Assembly (NCBI RefSeq): GCF_000616095.1 | Contig: NZ_BAMS01000003.1 | Location: 423,663-487,662 of the forward strand | From: Sneathiella glossodoripedis JCM 23214 | GTDB lineage: Bacteria; Pseudomonadota; Alphaproteobacteria; Sneathiellales; Sneathiellaceae | DNA length: 64,000 nt | Reading direction: 5' to 3' | Part shown: positions 15,660 through 26,523 of the stretch, piece by piece | Numbering within the stretch: position 1 is the first letter of the stretch | Layout: every line of letters begins with the position of its first letter | Program-made: the position numbers and the translations under genes | The notes under the pieces: model-generated | The model's database searches: none | What the model was told of the DNA's origin: nothing | What the model saw: only the letters and a program-made list of their open reading frames with translations

Positions 15660-17247
15660 GACTGCGAAATTTCAAAATGTCAGGCTGAGTATCGTGCAGA
15701 CAAATACATCTCTTTTTTCAAACCAGTCTCCAAGTAGTAAATTACTGCAAATGAAGACCGAACTTTTGTCAGGACTTACAGTTGCTCTTGCATTGGTTCC
15801 TGAAGCTGTTGCATTTGCTTTTGTGGCAGGCGTTCATCCATTGGTCGGGCTTTATGCCGCCTTTTTAGTGGGCTTGATAACTGCGGTGTTTGGAGGACGG
15901 CCCGGTATGATCTCAGGTGCGACGGGTGCGCTCGCAGTTGTTATGGTCAGTCTCGTTGCGCAGCATGGCGTGGAATATCTTTTCGCAACGGTAGTGCTGA
16001 TGGGTATTTTACAGATCCTCGCGGGGATATTTAGACTGGGCAAGTTCATAAGGATGGTTCCGCATCCAGTGATGCTGGGTTTTGTAAACGGATTGGCTAT
16101 CGTTATTTTTCTGGCGCAGTTGGGGCAATTCAAAATCGCAGACACAAACGGTGAAATGGTTTGGTTACAAGGGGCCAGCCTGTATTGGATGCTGGCTCTG
16201 ATTGCGCTTACTATGGCCATCATTTGGGGAACTTCAAAGGTCACAAAAGCAATTCCTGCACCGTTGGTTGGCATTCTGGTAGTGTCATTGCTTGTGATCT
16301 GGTTTGGACTGGACGCGCGCACAGTCGGAGATATGGCGTCAATTTCTGGTGGATTGCCTAGTTTTCACATACCTTCGGTTCCTTTCACGCTGGAGACTCT
16401 TTGGATTATCTTGCCCTATTCGGTCATTCTGGCAGCAATTGGACTTATCGAAAGCCTGTTGACGCTTAATCTGGTGAGCGAACTGACTGATACGAAAGGT
16501 GGGGCTAGCCGTGAATGCCTCGCACAGGGCGCAGCAAACACGGTTACTGGATTTTTCGGTGGCATGGGTGGCTGTGCCATGATCGGTCAAAGCATGATCA
16601 ACGTCACCTCAGGTGGACGCCATAGACTTTCAGGCATTTCTGCAGCTCTTTTTCTGTTGGTGTTCATTCTGTTCGGCGCTCCTCTAATTGAACGAATTCC
16701 ATTGGCCGCGCTTGTCGGTGTGATGTTCATGGTGGTGATCGCCACATTTGCTTGGTCCAGTTTTCGGATTATTAATAAAATCCCCAAATCGGATGCCTTT
16801 GTTCTTGTGCTGGTATCGGCGGTAACAGTAATCAGTGATCTGGCTATTGCGGTTGTGGTCGGTGTGATTGTTTCTGCGCTCGTTTACGCATGGGAAGGTG
16901 CGAAGAAAATCCATGCACGGGTAGAGATTAATGAGCAAGGCTCAAAAGTATACCATATTGATGGCCCGCTATTTTTTGGCTCTGTGACCAGTTTCCAGGA
17001 TTTGTTTGACCCAAAAAATGACCCTGACGATGTAATTGTAGATTTTGGGAATTCACGTGTTGTTGACCATTCAGGGTTGCAGGTCATCGACAGCCTCGCA
17101 GAAAAATATTCAGCAGCGGGTAAGCAGTTACATTTGCGTCATTTGAGCCAGGATTGTCTGGATTTGCTGCACAAGGCTAGAAATATGGTTGAGATATCAG
17201 TTTTGGAAGATCCTAAATATGGTGTCGCAGCGGATTACGAGAAATAG
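15658..17247 (+). CDS. SulP-family inorganic anion transporter with STAS domain
   Basis: An inner-membrane anion carrier (about 529 residues) of the SulP/SLC26 family, typically for sulfate or bicarbonate. It has about 10-12 membrane segments from [20 protein letters not shown] through the loop [20 protein letters not shown] (a conserved family motif) to [21 protein letters not shown] cytosolic STAS domain forms the last 110 residues ([20 protein letters not shown], then [20 protein letters not shown]). The start is uncertain: GTG at 15631, ATG at 15658 or ATG at 15751 are all in frame, and none has a strong ribosome site. The family-conserved part begins just after 15751. The substrate cannot be assigned from sequence. 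Confidence 0.85.
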   Translation: MTAKFQNVRLSIVQTNTSLFSNQSPSSKLLQMKTELLSGLTVALALVPEAVAFAFVAGVHPLVGLYAAFLVGLITAVFGGRPGMISGATGALAVVMVSLVAQHGVEYLFATVVLMGILQILAGIFRLGKFIRMVPHPVMLGFVNGLAIVIFLAQLGQFKIADTNGEMVWLQGASLYWMLALIALTMAIIWGTSKVTKAIPAPLVGILVVSLLVIWFGLDARTVGDMASISGGLPSFHIPSVPFTLETLWIILPYSVILAAIGLIESLLTLNLVSELTDTKGGASRECLAQGAANTVTGFFGGMGGCAMIGQSMINVTSGGRHRLSGISAALFLLVFILFGAPLIERIPLAALVGVMFMVVIATFAWSSFRIINKIPKSDAFVLVLVSAVTVISDLAIAVVVGVIVSALVYAWEGAKKIHARVEINEQGSKVYHIDGPLFFGSVTSFQDLFDPKNDPDDVIVDFGNSRVVDHSGLQVIDSLAEKYSAAGKQLHLRHLSQDCLDLLHKARNMVEISVLEDPKYGVAADYEK

Positions 17248-17337
17248 GACTATATGTGCTAGACAAATACTGTTTGCCCTGAAAAATTAGGGTAATGTAA
17301 TTTTGGCAATTTTCGGTGCAGTGAGAGGGGCAATCTT

Positions 17338-18174
17338 ATGAATTTTTTGGAAAACATGGATCTGGAAGTCGTTGCCGAGGAGCTTGTTACGGTGTTGACC
17401 ACTTATGGTCTTGACGTCATTGGCGCCATCATAATTCTGATAATTGGTAATATTATTTCGAAAAGCGTGCCTAAAACCGTCTCGGCTCTACTTAATAAGC
17501 GCAATGTCGATCAAACTGTCGTGAATTTTTTGGGTAATCTAACCCGCGCTTCCATACTTATTATTACCCTGCTTTTGGTGCTTGCTCAGTTTGGTGTTCA
17601 AACTGCGAGCTTGATCGCTGTTTTAGGTGCCGCTGGTCTGGCAATCGGTCTTGCGCTGCAGGGAACTCTCTCCAACGTTGCGGGTGGAGTAATGTTGCTA
17701 TTTTTCCGCCCAATCAAAATTGGTGATTTTGTTGAAGTTGCAGGCCATGGTGGCACCGTTAAAGCAGTGAACCTGTTTACTACCGAACTGGCAACAGGGG
17801 ATAACGTTCAAATTATCTTACCAAATGCCAGTGTTTGGGGCAGCTCTATTAAGAATTTCAGTTTCCATCCAACACGCCGCGTCGATCTGGTTATGGGGAT
17901 TGGGTATGATGACGACATGGATAAGGCCCGCGATTTGATGTTATCCCTTATTGAAGCGGATGAAAGATCGCTCAAAGATCCTGCACCAATGGTGGTGGTA
18001 TCTGAGCTGGCTGATAGCTCTGTCAACTTTACCGTTCGGATATGGTGTAAGGCGAGTGACTATTGGCCACTCAAATTTGATATGACAAAAAAGATGAAGG
18101 AAGCTTTCGATCGCGAGGGTATTTCAATTCCGTACCCACAGCGGGATGTTCATCTGATAAAAGAAGACGACTAG
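17338..18174 (+). CDS. MscS-family mechanosensitive channel
   Basis: A small-conductance mechanosensitive channel of 278 residues, the minimal length of the E. coli MscS class. There are three membrane segments: about 20-45 (LDVIGAIIILIIGNIISKSV), about 65-90, and a pore-lining helix with VLGAAGLAIGLALQGTLSNV then AGGVMLLFFRPIKIGDFVEV, rich in small residues as in MscS TM3. The C-terminal beta and vestibule domains follow, with PNASVWGSSIKNFSFHPTRR. The channel opens on osmotic downshock to protect the cell. The gene follows the SulP gene by 90 bases and ends in a strong terminator. Confidence 0.93.
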   Translation: MNFLENMDLEVVAEELVTVLTTYGLDVIGAIIILIIGNIISKSVPKTVSALLNKRNVDQTVVNFLGNLTRASILIITLLLVLAQFGVQTASLIAVLGAAGLAIGLALQGTLSNVAGGVMLLFFRPIKIGDFVEVAGHGGTVKAVNLFTTELATGDNVQIILPNASVWGSSIKNFSFHPTRRVDLVMGIGYDDDMDKARDLMLSLIEADERSLKDPAPMVVVSELADSSVNFTVRIWCKASDYWPLKFDMTKKMKEAFDREGISIPYPQRDVHLIKEDD

Positions 18175-18186
18175 AAGTAGCAAAGG

Positions 18187-18213
18187 CCCCGGATGAATAT
18201 TCCGGGGCTTTTT
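18187..18213 (+). terminator. Intrinsic terminator after mscS
   Basis: GCCCCGGA and TTCCGGGGC form a GC-rich stem of about 8 bp around a TGAATA loop, followed by TTTTTATTT. It lies 12 bases after the channel gene stop and also faces the end of the convergent GMC oxidoreductase gene. Confidence 0.85.
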
Positions 18214-18225
18214 ATTTATCAATAT

Positions 18226-19829
18226 TTACGCTGCGGTTTTTTGCAATTTTGCATCAGCTTTAATCATGTCAGAGGCTTTTTCACCGATCATGATCTTGGT
18301 GCATTGGTGTTTCCACCGATTAATGCTGGCATGATAGAGGCGTCCGCTATACGTAGGCCTTCCATTCCGCGAACTTTAAGCTCTGGGTCGACAACGGCCA
18401 AGTCATCAGTTCCCATTTTACAAGTGCCAACAGGGTGATACACTGTATCTGACTTATTTCGCAATGCATTGATGATTTCTTCATCTGAACTTAGATCCAC
18501 AGGATACAAGGCTTTACCGCGATAGTTATCAAACGCGGGTGCGTGCAAAATCCGCTCCATCTCTTTTACGGCTTTTAACAGAGTTTGAAGATCTTCTTCT
18601 TCACCAAAGAAGTTTGGGTCAATCATCGGTGGCGCAAATGGGTCAGCAGAGTTCAATGCAACCTTTCCCCTGCTTTTGGGACGTAGGACACAGCAGTGGC
18701 ATGAAAATCCGTACCCAAGATTGGTTTTACGGGCATGATCATCAATCATTCCAACAACGAGATGTAGCTGATAATCCGGGATGGCGAGATCTGGAGATGA
18801 TTTTAAGAACGCGCCAGCTTCTGCAAACGGGGTTGTGATTATTCCTGTACGGCTTTTGCGCCACTCAGATATCCCTTTCATGATCTCAACGAGACCACCG
18901 AAAGTAATCCCTAGGGTATCTTTTGAATCTGATCTGTAGGCGGAAACGTAATCAATATGGTCCTGCAAATTTTCGCCAACACCTGGGAGTTCATGAACCA
19001 CTGCAATATTGTGTTTTTTGATTTCCTCAGCGGGACCAATACCCGAAAGCAGCATTAGCTGTGGTGTTGCGAAAGCACCTCCACAAAGGATGACTTCTCT
19101 ATTCGCATGAATTTCCTTTAGTTGACCGTCTTGCTGATATTGGATTCCGACAGCTCTTTTTCCTTCAGTAAGTATTTTTGTGGCAGGGGCGTTTGTCAGG
19201 ACCGTCAGGTTGGGGCGGTCCAGGTTAGGGGTCAAATACCCTTTTGCAGCGCTCCAGCGTTCCCCATTCTTTTGTGTTGTCTGGTAAAATCCGACACCCT
19301 CTTGCTCTTCTCCATTAAAATCTGAATTTAAAGGAAGTTGTAACTCTGCTGCCGCATCAAGAAATACCTGACCGATTTTCTTCTTGGACCTGAGGTCTGC
19401 GACATTCAATGGGCCACCGGTTCCATGAAACTCATCGCCGCCGCGCTCATTATTTTCCGCTTTTTTAAAATAGGGCAGAACTTCCTTGTAAGACCAGCCA
19501 GCATTGCCCAGCTCCGCCCAATGATCATAATCCCATTTATGACCGCGTACATATAACATCGCATTGATGGAGCTCGATCCTCCAAGTGTTTTCCCTCTGG
19601 GTTGATAGCCCTTGCGATAGTTAAGCCCTTTTTGCGGAACTGTTTCATAGGCCCAGTTGTTAATCTTACGCGGTAACATCGCTGCAGTACCAATAGGTGC
19701 ATGAATAAGGATACTTTTGTCTGGCCCGCCTGCCTCCAACAGGCAGACAGATACCGCAGGATCTTCGCTTAACCTACTGGCGACTACTGATCCACCGGAT
19801 CCGCTTCCAACGACGATGTAATCATACAT
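18226..19829 (-). CDS. GMC-family FAD oxidoreductase, choline/alcohol dehydrogenase type (one frameshift near the 3' end)
   Basis: A flavoprotein of about 534 residues related to choline dehydrogenase BetA and aliphatic alcohol dehydrogenase AlkJ. It has the N-terminal dinucleotide fold VVGSGSGGSVVASRLSED (about 6-23), the GMC signature GKTLGGSSSINAMLYVRG (about 79-96), signature 2 GAFATPQLMLLSGIG, and a C-terminal catalytic His region DTVYHPVGTCKMG. The frame breaks near 18287 in GGNTNAP. Adding one base restores the typical end, IMIGEKASDMIKAD, up to a stop at 18226. The start has GGAGGAC seven bases upstream. A betB gene is present at 36 kb but is far away and no betI is near, so betaine synthesis is possible yet not shown. 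Confidence 0.85.
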
Positions 19830-19951
19830 TGATAATGTCCTCCCATGTTAGACCTGTTATTTTGTTTTGGTCTGGCCCTTTGGAGCGGGCAACTCATGAA
19901 AGAACGGTACCTTTCTCTTTTCAATTATCCAAGTTTTAATATTAAACTGTT

Positions 19952-20581
19952 CTAACCTTTTTGCTTGTCTGGCGCGGCAGCGATAAAGGCATCCAAGCTA
20001 TTGCAAGCTTCATAAACCGACATGATTTTCGGAAATCGTTCCATTTTTACGTCAAATCTCAGGGCGTTGAAGACTTGCGGAATGAGATAGAGGTCAGCCG
20101 TGGATAAAGCATTTCCGTTACAATAAGGGGCGGCTTTAATTTGCTGTTCAAGACATTCAAAGCCTTGAAGCACCCAATGATGGTACCACTCCATTTTTGC
20201 CTGCTCCGAAATTCCAAGCTTGCCTGTAAGGTACTTAAGGATACGCAAGTTGTTTACAGGATGGATATCGCACGCAACGACGCTGCACCACTGATTGATG
20301 GTAGCCGTCTCGTATGTGTCCGCTGGCATCAGTGGTGGTGTTGGGTGTTCATTTTCCAAAAAATTCAGAATAGCTGGTGACTGGGTTATGATCCTTCCGT
20401 CAGGAATTTTCAGCGCAGGAACAAGGCCTTGAGGATTGATTGCCTTATAGGCAGGATCATCATGTTCTGCGCTTAAAAGATTAATTGCGGTTAGTTTGTG
20501 GTCGATCTCTTTATAATTCAGAGCAATACGGACCCTGTAGGCCGCAGAAGAGCGGTAATAAGTGAATAGCTCGTAACCCAT
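19952..20581 (-). CDS. maiA: Maleylacetoacetate isomerase (zeta-class GST)
   Basis: This 209-residue glutathione-dependent enzyme isomerises maleylacetoacetate to fumarylacetoacetate in tyrosine and homogentisate catabolism. It has the zeta-GST active-site motif YYRSSAAYRVRIALNYKEID (about 7-26) and AINPQGLVPALKIPDGRIIT, followed by the all-helical C-terminal domain with the STADLYLIPQVFNALRFDV stretch. The ATG at 20581 is chosen because it gives the usual family start and places the gene 4 bases after fahA; the longer open frame runs into fahA. It follows fahA in an operon, so both last steps of the pathway are together. Confidence 0.92.
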   Translation of the reverse strand: MGYELFTYYRSSAAYRVRIALNYKEIDHKLTAINLLSAEHDDPAYKAINPQGLVPALKIPDGRIITQSPAILNFLENEHPTPPLMPADTYETATINQWCSVVACDIHPVNNLRILKYLTGKLGISEQAKMEWYHHWVLQGFECLEQQIKAAPYCNGNALSTADLYLIPQVFNALRFDVKMERFPKIMSVYEACNSLDAFIAAAPDKQKG

Positions 20582-20585
20582 TTGA

Positions 20586-21911
20586 TTAATCTCGAGCTGG
20601 CAAGATAGTACCGACTGAGCTGCCGAATCCGATACGGGCCGTACCCTCTCGTTCGCAATATCCAGTGATGACAATGGTGTCACCGTCCTCAAGGAAGGTT
20701 CTTTTTTCACCATTTTTCAGAACGATTGGCTCTTTACCGCCCTTGGTCAGCTCAATCATTGCGCAGGCTTGAGCAGCATCCGGACCTGACATCGTGCCTG
20801 TTGCCATCAGGTCACCAGATTGCAGATTGCAGCCCCCTGAGGCGTGATGGGTGACCATTTGAGCAACAGTCCAATAGCTGTACTTCATGTTGGATGTCGC
20901 CAATGATTGCGCTGAAATTCCCTTGCTTTTCATGTCTTCGGTCTGAATCAAAACATCCAAGTGAATGTCCAGTCCACCACTTTCACAGTTCGCTGAAGAA
21001 TGTAAGTAAGGGAGCGGTTGAGGGTCTTGGGCTGGGTGCGAGAATTCGGTCCTGAACGGAGCGAGAGCCTCCATCGTTACAATCCAGGGGGACATTGTGG
21101 ACGCAAAGTTTTTCGCGAGAAACGGTCCAAGTGGCTGATATTCCCATGCTTGAATATCCCGCGCTGACCAATCGTTGAACAGGCACATGCCAAACACGTG
21201 GTTTTCAGCTTCATCGATCTTTAGGCTGTGACCTAATTCTGTACCTGATCCAATTATGATGCCCATTTCCAGCTCAAAATCGAGCCGCTTGCAGGGACCA
21301 AATGTAGGTTCCGCCGCCTCTGGGGCTTTGGTTTGTCCCTTAGGTCTGGGGAAAGTCTGCCCAGATACCCCGATCGAAGATGAACGCCCATGATAGCCAA
21401 TTGGAATCCATTTATAGTTGGGCAGTAAAGGATTGTCGGGGCGGAAAAGCGAGCCGATATTCGTTGCGTGATGAATTGATGCGTAAAAATCGGTATAATC
21501 CGGAATTACGCAAGGGGTGCTATATTCGGCCTCTGATTGTGGGAACAGGCAATCTTGAAGTCTGTTTTCAAACGCAGATCCAACACGGAGTGCTTTTGAG
21601 AGGGTTTGGCGAGCGGAAGACCAATTATCCTGACCGAGCGCCATGAATTCGTTTAGTTTTTCATTGCTCAAAGTACGGTTTATTTCCGTATCTGAAAAAT
21701 CCAACACATTGGTTGTAATCACTTTTCTCAAATCTAGAATCTGATCACCAATTGCGACGCCAATTCGATAGTCTTCTTTTGAGTTACTTTTGCGAAAGCT
21801 GGCGAAAGGCAAATTTTGGATAGGGAAGTCTGTCTGCCCATCATTCGCAGTTAGTACCCAGCTTTTAAGAGTGGGATCATGGGTTTCATTAAGGCGTGTC
21901 ATATCGGTCAA
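20586..21911 (-). CDS. fahA: Fumarylacetoacetase
   Basis: This 441-residue hydrolase splits fumarylacetoacetate into fumarate and acetoacetate, the last step of tyrosine degradation. It has the N-terminal SH3-like domain (FPIQNLPFASFRKSNSKEDY) and the catalytic fold with DYTDFYASIHHATNIGSLFR (the His of the HHATN region is catalytic), DFELEMGIIIGSGTELG (metal ligands) and FNDWSARDIQAWEYQPLGPF. The length agrees with bacterial homologues. It is directly followed by maiA. The homogentisate dioxygenase gene of the pathway is not in the window. Confidence 0.95.
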   Translation of the reverse strand: MTDMTRLNETHDPTLKSWVLTANDGQTDFPIQNLPFASFRKSNSKEDYRIGVAIGDQILDLRKVITTNVLDFSDTEINRTLSNEKLNEFMALGQDNWSSARQTLSKALRVGSAFENRLQDCLFPQSEAEYSTPCVIPDYTDFYASIHHATNIGSLFRPDNPLLPNYKWIPIGYHGRSSSIGVSGQTFPRPKGQTKAPEAAEPTFGPCKRLDFELEMGIIIGSGTELGHSLKIDEAENHVFGMCLFNDWSARDIQAWEYQPLGPFLAKNFASTMSPWIVTMEALAPFRTEFSHPAQDPQPLPYLHSSANCESGGLDIHLDVLIQTEDMKSKGISAQSLATSNMKYSYWTVAQMVTHHASGGCNLQSGDLMATGTMSGPDAAQACAMIELTKGGKEPIVLKNGEKRTFLEDGDTIVITGYCEREGTARIGFGSSVGTILPARD

Positions 21912-22075
21912 ATCCTAAATAAATGAAGGAGGTCCGTAGTTTCAGATGAAATTACATTAACAGTGTCATGCGGGACTGACAATAAAATAGTTACTTTTGA
22001 AACTATATGTTGTAATCTGGTGATAAAGTTGTAGTCTGGCAGCAGATAAATCTTCGTATAATTATAAATGGATGG

Positions 22076-23047
22076 GTGGTGAAAATGGCAAAAAAGCCTT
22101 TTGCTTCTTCGGCGGATCTGGAAGAAAAAACTGAAACTTTAGAAATCCTGAGCGAGGGCGTTTACGCACTCACGGCTGAGGGTGACCCAAACGTTGGCGC
22201 GATTGAAGCAGAAGATTTTCTGATTGCGTTTGAAGCGCGTGCTACTCCAAAAGCTGCTCGTGACTGGCTTGAAAAATTGCGTGAGCATACCGATAAGCCA
22301 GTGAAATATCTCGTGTTGTCTCACTATCATGCGGTGCGGGTTCTGGGTGCGAGCGCATTTGAAGCTGAAACAATCATTACGCATGATAAGACCCGGTATC
22401 TGATCGAGGAACGTGGCAAACAGGATTGGGATAGTGAATATGGGAGAATGCCCCGATTGTTTAAGGAACCTGAAGGTATTCCAGGGCTTACACACCCAGA
22501 TATCACCTTTAACGACCGAGTATCTATTCCGCTGGGTGGTGATCGGGGAGAGTTGATCCTTGAATATTGCGGTCGTGGGCACACGGCGGGAGACATTGTC
22601 GCATGGTTGCCAAAGCAGAAAATATTGTTTGCTGGTGACCTGGTAGAGGCCGCTGCAGCACTTTATACAGGTGATGCGTTCCATTTCGATTGGGCGAGCG
22701 ATACATTGGATAAAGTTAAATCCTATGAAGCGGAAATCCTTATAGGAGGAAGAGGCGCTGTTGCACGAGGACGCAGTGAAGTTGACGCTGCTATTGAGCA
22801 GACGCGCGGTTTTCTGAAGGGAATGATTGAAAAAGTCGGAGAAGTTCATAAGCGTGGCGGCACCGTGAAAGAGGCTTTTCTGGCAACACACGAACATTTG
22901 GCCCCTAAATTTGGCATGTGGCCAATTTTTGAACATTGTTTGCCGTTTGATGTGCAACGGCTTTGGGATGAATTTGATGGAATTGATTGGCCTCGTATCT
23001 GGACGGACGAGCGCGATCAGGAAGTTTGGGATAAGCTTCAGGACTAA
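22076..23047 (+). CDS. MBL-fold metallohydrolase with an altered metal-binding motif
   Basis: A 323-residue beta-lactamase-fold protein. The usual HxHxDH signature is replaced by SHYHAVRVLGA (about residues 82-92), so the two first His remain but the Asp and His of DH are Val and Arg. The later motifs are present: GRGHTAGDIVAWLP (His ligand, about 167) and FAGDLVEAAAA (bridging Asp). This pattern suggests one metal site is lost or changed, or that it works as a different hydrolase. The last 80 residues form helices. It ends in a strong terminator. An ATG 9 bases downstream is an alternative start. The specific reaction is unknown. Confidence 0.75.
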   Translation: MVKMAKKPFASSADLEEKTETLEILSEGVYALTAEGDPNVGAIEAEDFLIAFEARATPKAARDWLEKLREHTDKPVKYLVLSHYHAVRVLGASAFEAETIITHDKTRYLIEERGKQDWDSEYGRMPRLFKEPEGIPGLTHPDITFNDRVSIPLGGDRGELILEYCGRGHTAGDIVAWLPKQKILFAGDLVEAAAALYTGDAFHFDWASDTLDKVKSYEAEILIGGRGAVARGRSEVDAAIEQTRGFLKGMIEKVGEVHKRGGTVKEAFLATHEHLAPKFGMWPIFEHCLPFDVQRLWDEFDGIDWPRIWTDERDQEVWDKLQD

Positions 23048-23057
23048 AAATCTAATT

Positions 23058-23083
23058 AAAGCCACCATATGGTGGCTTTTTTT
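23058..23083 (+). terminator. Intrinsic terminator after the MBL-fold gene
   Basis: GCCACCAT and ATGGTGGC form a continuous palindrome preceded by AAA and followed by seven T residues, 13 bases after the stop codon at 23047. Confidence 0.88.
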
Positions 23084-23143
23084 ATGAGATTTCGTAACTA
23101 TTTAAGCTACAACTGACAAATAAAATTGGCAGGGAAGCAAATA

Positions 23144-24394
23144 ATGGCGGCAAATCAAAATAAAACAGCAATTGTAGTGGGCGCTGGTATTGTGGGGGTA
23201 TCAAGTGCCTACATGCTCCAGAAAGCAGGGTTTTCTGTAACGTTGGTTGACAGGGTGGGGCCGTGCTCAGGAACGTCATATGGTAATGCTGGGGCAATTG
23301 TCGTTGATGGATGTGTACCAAATTCCATGCCGGGGATTTTAAAAGATATTCCTTCGATGCTGTTTGATGCGACTGGCCCTCTTACGGTGCGCTGGTCTCA
23401 TTTGGCGAAAGCAACTCCATGGTTGCTTCGATTTATGATGGAAGCTCGCGAAGAAAGAGTGCGGCATAACGCAAAATTCCTGTATCAGATTACGAAACAT
23501 GCGGGGCGCGACTGGTCACGACTTATGAAAAGCCTGAAGCTTGACGATCTGATGAAAGATGTTGGGTGGCTCAAGGTTTATGAAAGCGACGAAGGTTTTG
23601 CTCAGACCTTGGAGGCGCGTGAATTAATGTCTGAAGTCGGCTGTCCTTTTGACATACTTGATGCGACCGATATTCAGGATCTGGAGCCGAATTTAAATGC
23701 TATATTCAAGCATGGGATCTTTCAGAAGAAATCACGTTTTTTGCTTAATCCCGAAAAAGTTGTTCACGGAATTGCCGATGCTTTCAAACATATCGGGGGG
23801 CAGATAGAAATCGCTGAAATTTCCACAGTATCTGAAATGGAAGCTGGTGTTGTCGCCAAGGGTAATGGCAAGGAGTTCAAGGCAGATAAGCTAGTCATCG
23901 CGGCGGGTGCATGGTCTAAAATTTTGGCTGATCAGTTTGGGGCGAATGTACTTCTGGATGCGGAACGTGGATATCACATGATGTTACCGGCCTTGGAAGA
24001 TAAAACGATTTCAAGGCCTATAGTTTATGGTGAAAAGTCATTCGTTCTTGCTCCAATGGAACGAGGTATTCGAATGACCAGTCAGGTGGAAATTGCTGGA
24101 CTTGAACGGGGACCAGATTTTCGGCGAATTCGAAAACTTTTACCGTTGGCCAAGCGCATGCTTCCAACGCTCAATACGCAAGAGCAGGATGTCTGGCTCG
24201 GCCATCGTCCCTCAACACCTGACTCGTTGCCGATTATCGGATGTTCTCCCAAGAGTAAAAATGTAATTTTTGCGTTTGGTCACCAGCATTATGGGATGAC
24301 AATGGGGCCAACGACAGCGCGTATTGTGAGGGATATTGCACTTGGTAAAGAAGATACTATTGAGCTTTGGCCATATCGAGCAGACAGATTTTAA
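23144..24394 (+). CDS. D-amino-acid dehydrogenase-type FAD oxidoreductase
   Basis: A membrane-associated FAD enzyme of 416 residues in the DadA/DAO family, which oxidises D-amino acids (or related amines) to keto acids. It has the N-terminal FAD fold TAIVVGAGIVGVSSAYMLQK (about 7-26) followed by the GTSYGNAGAIV signature typical of DadA, and C-terminal LGHRPSTPDSLPIIGCSPKS then FGHQHYGMTMGPTTARIVRD. The ATG at 23144 is preferred to the TTG 18 bases upstream because AGGGA lies eight bases before it. No racemase gene is adjacent, so the substrate is not fixed; proline or hydroxyproline dehydrogenase roles are also possible in this family. Confidence 0.85.
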   Translation: MAANQNKTAIVVGAGIVGVSSAYMLQKAGFSVTLVDRVGPCSGTSYGNAGAIVVDGCVPNSMPGILKDIPSMLFDATGPLTVRWSHLAKATPWLLRFMMEAREERVRHNAKFLYQITKHAGRDWSRLMKSLKLDDLMKDVGWLKVYESDEGFAQTLEARELMSEVGCPFDILDATDIQDLEPNLNAIFKHGIFQKKSRFLLNPEKVVHGIADAFKHIGGQIEIAEISTVSEMEAGVVAKGNGKEFKADKLVIAAGAWSKILADQFGANVLLDAERGYHMMLPALEDKTISRPIVYGEKSFVLAPMERGIRMTSQVEIAGLERGPDFRRIRKLLPLAKRMLPTLNTQEQDVWLGHRPSTPDSLPIIGCSPKSKNVIFAFGHQHYGMTMGPTTARIVRDIALGKEDTIELWPYRADRF

Positions 24395-24482
24395 ATTGGT
24401 ACCTTTCGAATGTGCTCTGTGGTACTTTTGCAGGAGCCAATGATTGATCATATTGTTCTCATAAGAAATAATGAGGACAATG

Positions 24483-26511
24483 ATGCTTCAAGAACGCCCA
24501 AGTGTATGTACACTAGATTGCCCCGATACCTGTAGCTTGGCGGTTACCGTCCGCGATAATGAGATTGTCAAGTCCGTGGTCAAAGGCTAATCCACTAACA
24601 AATGGTGTTATTTGCAACAAAGTGGCGCGTTATTATCCGGAGTTTGTTCATGCAGCCGGACGCCTTAAGACACCCTTGCGTCGTACTGGCCCCAAGGGGA
24701 GTGATGAATTCGAAGCCATTTCCTGGGATGAAGCATTGGATGCGATTGTTCATAACTTTCAATCGATCATAAACGAGTTTGGACCGCAAGCTATTCTGCC
24801 ACTGAATTATGCCGGACCACACGGTATGTTGGCGGGCGGTTCCATGGATTTGAGATTTTTCCATAAACTCGGTGCTACTCTTTTAGCGCGTCGTCCTATG
24901 TGTGGTGGCGTTAAAGGCGAAGCGTATATGGGCACATTTGGGGCCATGCCAGCAATGCAACCGGAGCAGGTCGTACATTCCAAGCTGATTATTGTATGGG
25001 GAAACAACGTCACATTTTCCAATCTGCATTTGGCACCATTAATCAAAAAAGCCAGGACGGAAGGTGCCAAGCTCGTAGTTATCGATCCCAAACGTGTGAA
25101 AATAGCGGAACAGGCGGACATGTATCTGCCTGTCAATCCGGGAACGGATGTTATTCTTGCATTTGCAATAGCTAACGAACTTAAGAGGTTGGGGGCCTTT
25201 GACCAGTCATTTATTCGGGATCATGTAGTAGGAGCGACGGAGTTCATAGCTGAAGCCAGCAAGTATTCACTTTCTGAAGCTTCTCGGATTTGCGGTGTAA
25301 GTGAAGATCAGATCTGCGAGCTTGCAAAGCTATATAAGGAAATTTCACCGGCAGTAATCTGTGCAGGGAATGGGCTCGAGCGTAATCGAAATGGTGGAAA
25401 CGGTCTGAGAGCTATATTTGCACTCCCGGCGCTTGCAAATAAATTTGGTGTGATTGGTGGTGGCCTTATGGGGGGAGCCGGCAATCTGTTCCCAAAAACC
25501 TCTGCAAAATTGACACGTCCGGATCTGGTTCCAGAAGGAACGAGGACCTTGAATATTCTCGATGTGGGTCAGCATCTGGCAAAGGATGATTTGGAGATCC
25601 CAATTAAAGGAGTGTTTATTTATAATCACAATCCGGTAATTGTGGCGCCAGATCAAAACCAGATGAAAAAAGGTATGTCTCGCGAGGACATTTTCGTTGT
25701 CGGCTGTGATGTCACTATGACAGACAGTATGCGTTTTGCAGATATCATATTGCCTGCGTGCAGTCATTTTGAGCATGACGACATATATTGTGCCTATGGG
25801 CAGCCATATGTTCAGCGGGCCGAGGCTGTGATACCGCGTGTGGGTCAATCATTGCCGAATACGGAAATCTTTAGAAGATTATCCAGTCGATTTGGCTTTG
25901 ATGACGAGATTTTTAAAGTATCCGATCTGGAACTGATGGATGACGCGCTTGATCCTATGGATGCACGGTTTAAAGGTACAAAGCCAAGTGAATTGCCAGT
26001 TGGGCAAGCCTTTTCCATGGAAGGTGATCTGGAGCCAACAATTCCATTTAAGAATACGTTCCCTGCGACCGCATCAGGAAAGATTGAGCTGGTTTCAGAC
26101 TATTTAAGGGATAAATATGACCATGCGGTGCCAACATATAAGCCGAATGAAGCGCTATATGAATTGACATTGATTACCCCTTCTTCAAATAAAATGATTA
26201 CGTCAACATTTGGTGGTGTTTCTGCCAATCAGACAGCACCGTTCCTGGAAATGAATCCACGTGATGCTTCAACCCGTGGACTGTCTGATGGGGATGAAGT
26301 CCGTGTTTATAATCAATTGGGCGAGGTTTTCTTGCCATTGAAAATAACCGACGATGTGCGTCCGGGTGTTGTGTACTCTCCAAAAGGTTCGTGGTTCTCG
26401 ACGACACGCAATAACCAGACTGTCTCCGCTCTCGCGCCAACAACTAAAGCTGACCTTTGCGAAGGTGCCTGTTACAATGATGCAAAGGTTGAAGTAGAGC
26501 TGATGAATTGA
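24483..26511 (+). CDS. Molybdopterin-dependent oxidoreductase, Fe-S-binding type (one frameshift)
   Basis: A member of the DMSO-reductase superfamily of about 675 residues, with an N-terminal 4Fe-4S motif (CTLDCPDTC with a fourth Cys in GVICNKVA). Further motifs are AISWDEALDAIV, IVWGNNVTFSNLHLAPLIKK, VVIDPKRVKIAEQADMYLPV and a C-terminal molydopterin dinucleotide-binding domain with EMNPRDASTRGLSDGDEVRV. The first 35 residues are in one frame and the rest in another: the break is near 24588, and removing one G joins VKSVVK to ANPLTNGVICNK. No signal peptide is seen, so it is probably cytosolic. It lies between a D-amino-acid dehydrogenase and a GFA protein. The substrate is not deducible; formate and nitrate enzymes belong to the same superfamily. 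Confidence 0.82.
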
Positions 26512-26523
26512 TGGCGGGGTAGC

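Noticed and set aside
18226..19829. Assignment of the GMC oxidoreductase as BetA in a betaine operon
   Set aside because: betB is 18 kb away and no betI or betT gene is near. The sequence also fits other GMC alcohol dehydrogenases.
22139..23068. A 309-codon open frame antisense to the MBL-fold gene
   Set aside because: It has no ribosome site or family motif, and the sense frame has clear metallohydrolase motifs. It is a shadow frame.
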